The notes below the pieces were generated by a model. That model had not been told where the DNA came from and did no database searches. It saw only the letters and a list, made by a program, of their open reading frames with translations. Position numbers and translations under genes: made by a program. From Bacillota bacterium (GTDB lineage: Bacteria; Bacillota; Clostridia; Peptostreptococcales; Thermotaleaceae): a stretch of DNA of 12,062 nt. The stretch covers positions 1 to 12,062 of the forward strand of contig JAMNXX010000256.1 in assembly GCA_023623095.1 (NCBI GenBank), in the 5' to 3' direction. Positions 7,081-12,062 of the stretch are shown here, piece after piece; the stretch's first letter is position 1; each line of letters opens with the position of its first letter.

Positions 7081-7681
7081 TATTCAAATCATACCTAAAA
7101 GAATAACGATGCTAAATCTCGATGTATTTTATCCATTTATTATTGCAGGGACAAATCCAAGTGCAATGCAGCGGATGAATCAGCAGATATACAATCTTGT
7201 AAATCGATTGATAGTAGAGCAGGGATATTATCAAAGTCCCCAAATGACGCAGGTCAACGGATATTTTGAGATCAAAACGAATGAACGCGGTGTTCTCAGC
7301 CTCTCGATTATCAATTACACCTATCGCTATCACGCGGCACATGGACTTACGGTGATTCGTTCACTGACATTTGATATTCAAACAGGGAGAAACTATTTGC
7401 TTTATGAGCTATTTAAACCCGAATCAGATTATATAAAAATACTTTCCGAAATGATACAGGAACAGATCGAAGAAAGGGATATTGTATTGCTTGAAGAATT
7501 TAAAGGGGTTCGCCCCGATCAAGATTATTATATAGCAGATAAAGCATTGGTGATCTATTATCAGCTTTATGAATTAACAGCATATGCGTTTGGATTTCCG
7601 CAGTTTCCAATATCGGTATATGCCCTGCAGGATATCATCAAAGAAGATAGTCCCCTAGGAGTGATGTTAGCGAATAACTAA
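7061..7681 (+). CDS. DUF4163/DUF3298 domain protein
   Basis: The predicted protein has 206 residues; the ATG follows GGAGGG by 6 bases. The N-terminal part (about 10-90) resembles DUF4163, with paired strands and the phrase NERGVLSLSIINYTYRYHAAHG. The C-terminal part (about 95-195) matches DUF3298: LTFDIQTGRNYLLYELF, a stretch rich in glutamate around residues 130-150, FKGVRPDQDYYIADKALVIYY and FGFPQFPIS. This pair of domains also forms the extracytoplasmic part of RsiV-like anti-sigma factors, but here no signal peptide or membrane helix precedes it, so the protein seems to be a free cytoplasmic version of unknown role. It lies 78 bases after the NAD-kinase-like gene with no terminator between, and may be the last gene of that transcript. 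Confidence 0.8.
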   Translation: MNGIQLPIQIIPKRITMLNLDVFYPFIIAGTNPSAMQRMNQQIYNLVNRLIVEQGYYQSPQMTQVNGYFEIKTNERGVLSLSIINYTYRYHAAHGLTVIRSLTFDIQTGRNYLLYELFKPESDYIKILSEMIQEQIEERDIVLLEEFKGVRPDQDYYIADKALVIYYQLYELTAYAFGFPQFPISVYALQDIIKEDSPLGVMLANN

Positions 7682-7722
7682 TCAATATAATTTTTATGAG
7701 AGAAGCATTTTTAATGGTTTAG

Positions 7723-7760
7723 AAATCCGATAGATGAAGAAATCAATCTATCGGATTTTT
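7723..7760 (+). terminator. Strong intrinsic terminator
   Basis: AAATCCGATAGAT (7723-7735) pairs perfectly with ATCTATCGGATTT (7746-7758) around a 10-base loop, and the arm runs into five T (7756-7760). It ends the transcript of the DUF3298 gene and probably of the whole SDR to DUF3298 cluster, 42 bases after the last stop. Confidence 0.9.
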
Positions 7761-7957
7761 GTATGCAAATGGTTGGATTTCTTTAAACTCTGGCTGATTA
7801 TTCCTTTTTTGTTTATCGATAAAATGATAAGGGTATGTAAAAAAAGGGGTTTTCATGGCAAGGATATCAGAAAAATATGGGTATTTGTTATGAATTTATA
7901 AATCATCTGCATGAATAACCGGATTAGAGAAAAAATAGAAATATGTGAAAAAAAGTA

Positions 7958-7986
7958 TTGACACCGAAAAAAATTTATATTATTAT
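7958..7986 (+). promoter_or_regulatory. Consensus sigma-A promoter of the perR-rubrerythrin operon
   Basis: TTGACA (7958-7963) and TATTAT (7981-7986) are separated by exactly 17 bases. The inferred start near 7993 falls inside the inverted repeat that follows, so a bound repressor would block initiation. The leader to the ATG at 8088 is about 95 bases. Confidence 0.85.
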
Positions 7987-7989
7987 ATA

Positions 7990-8023
7990 TTTGTAATCAT
8001 TACAAAAACGATATAATTACAAA
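7990..8023. promoter_or_regulatory. PerR/Fur-type operator, 7-1-7 inverted repeat plus an extra half-site
   Basis: TTGTAATCATTACAA (7991-8005) is a perfect 7-1-7 inverted repeat and extends to 8-1-8 with T7990 and A8006. It closely resembles the PerR box TTATAATNATTATAA. A further half-site ATTACAAA at 8016-8023 repeats the one at 7999-8006. The position, just downstream of the -10 and over the start site, is that of an autorepression site for the Fur-family gene that follows. Confidence 0.85.
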
Positions 8024-8087
8024 TCCATACTAAACACAATTCAACCATTGATTGTTTGCAATGTATATTGGATAGGAGAAAGCGAAG

Positions 8088-8525
8088 ATGGTAGAATCGG
8101 TTAAAAACTTATCAGAAAAATTATCAGAAAGAGGAATTAGACCTTCATATCAAAGAATAAAAGTGTTGGAGTATCTTGTTCAAAACAGATGTCATCCTAC
8201 TGTGGATCAGATATTTAATCATTTAATAAAAGAGATTCCTACTTTATCGAAGTCTACGATTTATAATACGGTAAACCTGTTTATTGAATCCGATTTGCTA
8301 AAGCCGATAGGAATCGAAGACAATGAAGTAAGATATGATATTGATACTTCTGATCACGGACATTTTAAATGCGAATCATGCGGAAAGATTTTCGATTTCG
8401 CGATCGATATCGAAAATCTCACAACAGAAGATTTAAAAGGCTTTAGGATTAACGATAAAAGCGTGTATTTTAAAGGCATCTGTCCAGAATGCCTTAAAAA
8501 TAAAAAAGATAATAAAAAAATATAA
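8088..8525 (+). CDS. perR: Fur-family metalloregulator, PerR-type peroxide sensor
   Basis: This 145-residue protein follows GGAGAAAG. Residues about 10-80 form the winged-helix DNA-binding domain, with LSKSTIYNTVNLF (53-65) as the recognition helix region. The structural zinc site is complete: C95-x2-C98 and C132-x2-C135. The regulatory metal ligands match Bacillus subtilis PerR one for one with an offset of one: H36, D84, H90, H92 and D103. The aspartate at 103, rather than the glutamate of Fur, supports PerR identity, where iron-catalysed oxidation of the sensing histidines releases DNA. A PerR-type box overlaps its own promoter, and rubrerythrin follows after 19 bases, as expected for a peroxide regulon in an anaerobe. 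Fur or Zur identity is less likely. Confidence 0.87.
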   Translation: MVESVKNLSEKLSERGIRPSYQRIKVLEYLVQNRCHPTVDQIFNHLIKEIPTLSKSTIYNTVNLFIESDLLKPIGIEDNEVRYDIDTSDHGHFKCESCGKIFDFAIDIENLTTEDLKGFRINDKSVYFKGICPECLKNKKDNKKI

Positions 8526-8544
8526 AAAATAGGGAGGAAGAAAA

Positions 8545-9138
8545 ATGAAAAGTTTGAAAGGAACAAAAACAGCTGAAAACCTCTTAAAATCATTTGCAGG
8601 GGAATCCCAAGCGCGCAATCGCTACACTTTTTATGCATCCATAGCAAATAAAGAAGGCTATAAACAAATGGAAAATATCTTTATAGAAACAGCGGACAAT
8701 GAAAAGGAACATGCAAAAAGATTTTATAAATTCTTACTTGAAGGGTTGGAAGGAGATCTTCCTGCAACGATAGAAATTAATGCGGGATACCCTGTTGCAC
8801 AAGGAAACACATTGGAAAACTTAAAGGCAGCTGCAAACGGCGAAAACGAAGAATGGTCAGAACTTTATCCGTATTTTGCTGATGTTGCGGACGAAGAAGG
8901 TTTTCCTGAAATCGCTACGGCTTTCAGAAGGATTGCAGATGCTGAAAAAAGACATGAAATTCGATTTAATAAACTGATCAAAAACATTGAAGAAGACAGA
9001 GTATTTTCAAGACCTGAAAAGGTTGAATGGAAATGCGGAAACTGCGGCTATATTCATGAAGGAACGGAAGCTCCGGAAAAATGTCCTGCATGTGTTCATC
9101 CAAGATCCTACTTTGAAATTTTCTGTGAAACCTATTAA
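8545..9138 (+). CDS. rbr: Rubrerythrin, NADH-linked peroxide reductase
   Basis: The protein has 197 residues, the usual length; GGGAGGA precedes the ATG. The N-terminal ferritin-like four-helix domain carries the diiron ligands by pattern: E20 (AGES), E53 and H56 (NEKEH), E100 and E103 (GENEE), E134 and H137 (AEKRH). The C-terminal rubredoxin domain has C164-x2-C167 and C180-x2-C183 (CPAC) and ends in the typical HPRSYFEI. Rubrerythrins reduce hydrogen peroxide to water in the cytoplasm of anaerobes, with electrons passed through a rubredoxin or an oxidoreductase from NAD(P)H. It is the second gene of the PerR-type operon, is followed by a strong terminator, and is presumably derepressed by peroxide. 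Confidence 0.95.
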   Translation: MKSLKGTKTAENLLKSFAGESQARNRYTFYASIANKEGYKQMENIFIETADNEKEHAKRFYKFLLEGLEGDLPATIEINAGYPVAQGNTLENLKAAANGENEEWSELYPYFADVADEEGFPEIATAFRRIADAEKRHEIRFNKLIKNIEEDRVFSRPEKVEWKCGNCGYIHEGTEAPEKCPACVHPRSYFEIFCETY

Positions 9139-9159
9139 AAAATATAATCAATTTTCAAT

Positions 9160-9199
9160 AAAACAAAATGGCATATATGATATATGCCATTTTGTTTTT
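9160..9199 (+). terminator. Intrinsic terminator after rubrerythrin
   Basis: AAAACAAAATGGCATATA (9160-9177) pairs perfectly with TATATGCCATTTTGTTTT (9181-9198) around TGA, and the arm ends in a T-rich tail. It starts 22 bases after the stop. The flanking A-run on the other side means that it could also act on the minus strand. Confidence 0.92.
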
Positions 9200-9448
9200 A
9201 ATAAAGCAAAAAACAGGCAAAAGCTTTCTACTCTTATCTACTTCATAAGCTCACCGCATATCTAATAGAAAATCACAGAGAGCAATTGTGGGAGTTTTTA
9301 TGGCGAAAGGATTTTGACCCAATAGACAAAAGGATCGTTTAGTAGACGATAAATTTGGAATAATAATAAATATGGCATTTGAAAATATATTTAGCATGTC
9401 TATTTTATCTTCAATGTAGACTGCTTCCCCCAAAAATATTTTTAAATT
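9200..9448. other. Gap between the rubrerythrin terminator and the HMA promoter
   Basis: About 250 AT-rich bases without a supported gene. A minus-strand open frame runs through it from 9544 down to 9251 but starts inside the HMA gene, crosses the promoter and has no ribosome site, so I do not call it. No RNA gene or repeat stands out. Confidence 0.5.
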
Positions 9449-9490
9449 TTGATCTAGATCAATGTATGCTTTCTTTAAAGCCGATATAAT
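9449..9490 (+). promoter_or_regulatory. FNR/CRP-type activator box with TATAAT -10
   Basis: TTGATCTAGATCAA (9449-9462) fits the FNR consensus TTGAT-N4-ATCAA exactly and is palindromic throughout. A perfect -10, TATAAT, stands at 9485-9490, while the -35 position (9462-9467, ATGTAT) is poor. With a start about 7 bases after the -10, the box is centred near -41.5, the class II activator position. I infer a promoter for the HMA/ATPase operon that depends on a CRP/FNR-family activator. Confidence 0.7.
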
Positions 9491-9523
9491 GAAAACACAA
9501 AAAACAATAGGAGGGATAGGATT

Positions 9524-9739
9524 ATGAAAACAAAAACTTATCAATTGGAAACATTAGCATGCCCAACCTGTATGGCGAAAATTCAAGGAGCATTGAAGAA
9601 AACGAGGGGGGTAACAGATGCAGAAGTGATGTTCAACTCCAGCAGAGCAAAGGTTACATTTGATGAGAATGTGGTAGAGTCTGAAACGATTAAAAAGACA
9701 ATCGAAACATTGGGCTATAAGGTAATCGGAGAGAAATAA
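9524..9739 (+). CDS. Heavy-metal-associated (HMA) domain protein
   Basis: The 71-residue protein is a single HMA domain with beta-alpha-beta-beta-alpha-beta order. GGAGGGA precedes the ATG at a good distance. The metal site is C13-P-T-C16 in LETLACPTCMAKI; the usual MxCxxC methionine is replaced by leucine and alanine. LGYKV near the end is typical. It lies 28 bases before the P-type ATPase, which lacks an N-terminal HMA domain of its own. It may therefore be a soluble chaperone or detached regulatory domain for that pump. The metal cannot be named with confidence. Confidence 0.85.
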   Translation: MKTKTYQLETLACPTCMAKIQGALKKTRGVTDAEVMFNSSRAKVTFDENVVESETIKKTIETLGYKVIGEK

Positions 9740-9767
9740 CCAGCTTACGAGTGAAGGGGGAAGGAGG

Positions 9768-11642
9768 ATGATTCCATTAACAAAGGCACAAAGAGTCATT
9801 ATCTCAGGGATTCTTGTGGCATTATCCTTTGTCCTTAAAAATACAATTGGGCAGCAGCTCATTACCAATATTGTGATGATAATTGCTGCGGTGATTGCAG
9901 GAACACCCATACTAAAAAATGCCCTAGCTGCTCTAAGGTATCGGATCGTTGGCATTGATGCTTTGGTATCCGTCGCTGTCATTGGAGCGATGTTTATAGG
10001 AGAGTACTGGGAAGCAGCGGCAGTAACATTTTTGTTTATGTTTGGTGAATATCTGGAATCCAGAACGATTGAAAAAACCAGATCTTCCATCAAGTCCCTA
10101 TTGGAATTAGCCCCGGATATGGCGAGGGTGATTCGGGACGGAGTAGAAATAGAAGTTTCTCCGGAAGAGGTTATCCAAGGAGATAAGGTTGTGATCAAGC
10201 CCGGGGAAAAAATTTCTGTAGACGGAACGGTGGAAGAAGGAACAGCTTATGTGAATCAAGCAGCAATCACAGGAGAGTCGATACCGGTTGCAAAAAATAA
10301 AGGAGATACCGTTTTTTCAGGGACGATTATTGAATCGGGCTATTTAATTGTTCAGGCAGATAGAGTAGGAGAGGATACTACATTTGCAAGAATCCTTCAA
10401 ATGGTAGAAGAGGCTCAGGACAAGAAAGCCAAGACGCAGAAATTTCTCGAACGTTTTTCCAAATACTATACCCCTTCTATTATCGTTTTAGCGATATTAT
10501 TATTTCTGTTTACAAGAGATTTGGTATTGTCTTTGACACTGTTGGTGATCGCTTGCCCCGGGGCCCTCGTGATCTCCACCCCGGTTTCTATTGTTGCAGG
10601 AATTGGAAATGGTGCGAAACACGGGGTATTGGTTAAGGGCGGGGAAATCATGGAAGAGCTGGGGAAAATCAAGGTGCTGGCATTTGATAAGACAGGCACA
10701 TTAACAATTGGAAAGCCGATGGTGAATCGCGTAAAAGCATATGAAATGAAAGAAGAAGAACTGCTTCGAATCGCTGCAATCGCGGAAACTTATTCTGAAC
10801 ATCCTTTGGGGAAAGCGATCATGGATCGGGCAGAAAAGGATATCGGAAAAATCACGCAAACACCGGAAAAAGCGGAGATCATTACCGGTCAGGGACTGAA
10901 AGCTGTTATTGGCGGAAAAACTTTTTTGGTAGGAAACCGAAAATTATTTTTGGAAAACAATATAGAAATAACAGATGATAAAGAAGCATATATTCGAGCA
11001 GAAGAGGAGCAGGGCCAAACGGCAGTCATCGTTGGAGATATCGAGAAGGTGCTAGGAGTCATATCGATTGCAGACACGGTAAGAGAGGATGCAAAGAGAT
11101 TGATTGCAAGCTTAAAGCATCTCGGGATAAAAAAAATCGTCATGCTTACAGGGGATAATCAAAGGGCGGCCAAGGCCATATCCAATGAATTGGGTATCGA
11201 CGATTATTATGCAGAATTACTTCCGGAAGAGAAAGTTCGGGTGCTGACGGAGTTGCAGGAGAAATACGGAGTGGCGGCGATGGTAGGAGACGGAGTCAAT
11301 GATGCACCTGCCTTGGCCTCAGCAGACTTAGGCATCGCAATCGGTGGTGCGGGAACAGATGTAGCAATGGAAATTGCTGATGTGGTTTTAATGTCCGATG
11401 AGATCAAAAAGCTGTCTCATGCCATCGGTTTGAGCCGTGCCACAGTAAGGAATATGAAGCAAAATATTTATTTTGCCATATTGGTAGCAGGAGTTCTTTT
11501 AGCAGGGGTTCTCGTGAAAACAGTGAATCTATCTTTCGGGATGCTCGTTCACGAGTTAAGTGTACTGCTGGTTGTAATCAATGCCGTAAGACTTCTGGGC
11601 TATGGAAATAAAGGCCGATCGAAAAAAGAAGTTTCCATTTAA
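9768..11642 (+). CDS. P1B-type heavy-metal translocating ATPase with CPG motif
   Basis: The protein has 624 residues. The start ATG has AAGGGGG 7 bases upstream and a second AGGAGG directly abutting it; no better start follows. All P-type ATPase landmarks are present: TGES (168-171), phosphorylated D307 in DKTGTLT, P1B-specific HP (345-346), TGDN (461-464) and GDGVNDAP (507-514). About eight membrane helices are visible: four before residue 100, two at about 236-277 and two at about 566-610. The membrane metal motif in helix 6 is C263-P264-G265, not the common CPC. Helix 8 carries H595-E596-LSV, reminiscent of the HEGGT/HEGST signature of the cobalt/iron/zinc P1B-4 group. Export of a divalent metal is likely; the metal is unknown. 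Nearby PerR and rubrerythrin make iron a reasonable guess, which is inference. Confidence 0.9.
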   Translation: MIPLTKAQRVIISGILVALSFVLKNTIGQQLITNIVMIIAAVIAGTPILKNALAALRYRIVGIDALVSVAVIGAMFIGEYWEAAAVTFLFMFGEYLESRTIEKTRSSIKSLLELAPDMARVIRDGVEIEVSPEEVIQGDKVVIKPGEKISVDGTVEEGTAYVNQAAITGESIPVAKNKGDTVFSGTIIESGYLIVQADRVGEDTTFARILQMVEEAQDKKAKTQKFLERFSKYYTPSIIVLAILLFLFTRDLVLSLTLLVIACPGALVISTPVSIVAGIGNGAKHGVLVKGGEIMEELGKIKVLAFDKTGTLTIGKPMVNRVKAYEMKEEELLRIAAIAETYSEHPLGKAIMDRAEKDIGKITQTPEKAEIITGQGLKAVIGGKTFLVGNRKLFLENNIEITDDKEAYIRAEEEQGQTAVIVGDIEKVLGVISIADTVREDAKRLIASLKHLGIKKIVMLTGDNQRAAKAISNELGIDDYYAELLPEEKVRVLTELQEKYGVAAMVGDGVNDAPALASADLGIAIGGAGTDVAMEIADVVLMSDEIKKLSHAIGLSRATVRNMKQNIYFAILVAGVLLAGVLVKTVNLSFGMLVHELSVLLVVINAVRLLGYGNKGRSKKEVSI

Positions 11643-12000
11643 AGATAGGCAGCACTGATTTATATCTACTTAATGCAGCCGGAAAGAAAATGAGATATAT
11701 CGCTTAAATAGAGGGAAAAGCAAAAGACAATGATGTCTGGACGAATTTCAATCGTATCGTATGGAATGCCTTGGATAAAAATTTATTCAGGGCATTTTCA
11801 TATATTTTTTGGTAATTTTTCCCTATGTGTTTTTGTAGCATTTTTTGAACATCCAGCGAAGAGCCGGATTGCGCTTGCCGGTGAAAGTCTGGCACGAGGA
11901 ATTGCTAAGAAGTCCGTTAGCTAATTTTAGTTCGTTTTCGGAGATATCATATACAATTTGCTTCTTGAAACAAAAAAAGGGCTTCTCAGCCCAATATTCC
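11643..12000. other. Non-coding or degenerate region after the ATPase gene
   Basis: No gene here is convincing. One plus-strand frame reads, after a stop at 11705-11707, an uninterrupted 32 residues containing NDVWTNFNRIVWNALDKNLF, without a start codon, and could be a remnant. Positions 11860-11925 contain GC-rich paired segments: TGCCGG (11877-11882) with CTGGCA (11890-11895), and GCTAA (11903-11907) with TTAGC (11917-11921). This looks like a folded RNA or an old insertion scar, but I cannot assign it. No terminator is obvious for the ATPase transcript. Confidence 0.4.
11972..11992 (-). terminator. Intrinsic terminator for the gene at the right edge
   Basis: On the minus strand GGGCT and AGCCC (within 11992-11979) pair around a GAGA tetraloop and are followed by seven T (11978-11972). 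It lies 8 bases after the minus-strand stop codon at 12001-12003, which supports that small piece being a true gene end. Confidence 0.75.
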
Positions 12001-12062
12001 TCATCGATCTTTTATTCTTACATAATCTTTTTCTGTTACAATGCTTTTATATGCAGGTCTTA
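12001..12062 (-). CDS. C-terminal end of an unidentified minus-strand gene
   Basis: A frame enters from the right edge and ends at TGA (12003-12001), giving 19 residues that end in EKDYVRIKDR. The piece is too short to name a family. The intrinsic terminator that follows at once, and a hydrophilic charged tail, favour a real coding end. It would converge on the ATPase operon. Confidence 0.45.
   Translation of the reverse strand, partial: RPAYKSIVTEKDYVRIKDR

Larger units (their letters stand above)
7761..8087. other. Intergenic region upstream of the Fur/PerR-type gene
   Basis: The right part holds the promoter and operator described separately. The left part (7761-7950) is AT-rich and contains a 12-bp palindrome TTTATCGATAAA at 7812-7823. 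A 12-codon open frame starts at ATG 7854 after AAGGGG, but nothing marks it as a real gene. I see no RNA gene here. Confidence 0.5.

Noticed and set aside
7854..7892. 12-codon open frame after AAGGGG upstream of the perR promoter
   Set aside because: It is too short to judge and lies before the promoter; it probably arises by chance in AT-rich DNA.
9251..9544. 97-residue minus-strand open frame between rubrerythrin and the ATPase
   Set aside because: It would start with TTG inside the HMA gene, cross the FNR-type box and the -10, and it lacks a ribosome site. A decayed gene cannot be fully excluded.
11704..11895. 63-residue minus-strand open frame after the ATPase
   Set aside because: No ribosome site stands before its ATG, the composition is unremarkable and no family is recognised.
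11860..11925. Cobalamin or other known riboswitch
   Set aside because: GGTGAAAGTC recalls part of a B12 riboswitch, but the other conserved boxes are missing and no plus-strand gene follows.
1..12062. CRISPR arrays, tRNA or rRNA genes, transposases
   Set aside because: Reading through the window I found no regularly spaced direct repeats, no tRNA-like sequence and no transposase frame.

Overview
The window reads as chromosomal DNA from an anaerobic, low-to-moderate G+C member of the Bacillota, most likely class Clostridia. The pointers are strong AGGAGG-type ribosome sites, a PerR-type regulator directly followed by rubrerythrin, a DUF362/2x[4Fe-4S] ferredoxin-like protein, a YmaF-family tail and a two-subunit glycine-dehydrogenase-like protein. 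This is inferred from gene content and motifs only; no species can be named.

Layout. (1) Positions 3-365 are the 3' part of a histidine-rich YmaF-family gene (+). (2) Positions 520-1557 are a DUF362 iron-sulfur protein (-). (3) Positions 1558-1997 are a divergent intergenic region with a good promoter for the iron-sulfur gene and two perfect, overlapping inverted repeats. (4) Positions 1998-6982 are a same-strand cluster: a short-chain dehydrogenase (TTG start), divergent GcvPA-like and GcvPB-like subunits joined by an ATGA overlap, and an AcoX/ATP-NAD-kinase-like protein joined by a second ATGA overlap. A DUF4163/DUF3298 gene (7061-7681) follows, and a strong terminator lies at 7723-7760. 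(5) Positions 7958-9199 are a peroxide-defence unit: a consensus promoter with a PerR-type 7-1-7 operator, perR-like gene, rubrerythrin and terminator. (6) Positions 9449-11642 are an FNR/CRP-type box at about -41.5, a TATAAT -10, a free HMA metal-binding protein and a P1B-type ATPase with the unusual membrane motif CPG. (7) Positions 11643-12000 hold no convincing gene. A minus-strand gene enters at the right edge, with its terminator at 11972-11992.

How the genes may work together. The most distinctive block is the SDR / GcvPA-like / GcvPB-like / NAD-kinase-like cluster. The P-protein halves keep the PLP lysine but have lost signature loops of true glycine decarboxylase, and no GcvH, GcvT or lipoamide dehydrogenase lies beside them. 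The block therefore looks like an uncharacterised PLP-dependent pathway with its own dehydrogenase and nucleotide-cofactor enzyme, rather than a glycine cleavage system. The right half is stress and metal physiology: PerR and rubrerythrin handle peroxide, and the HMA/ATPase pair probably exports a divalent or soft metal under redox control.
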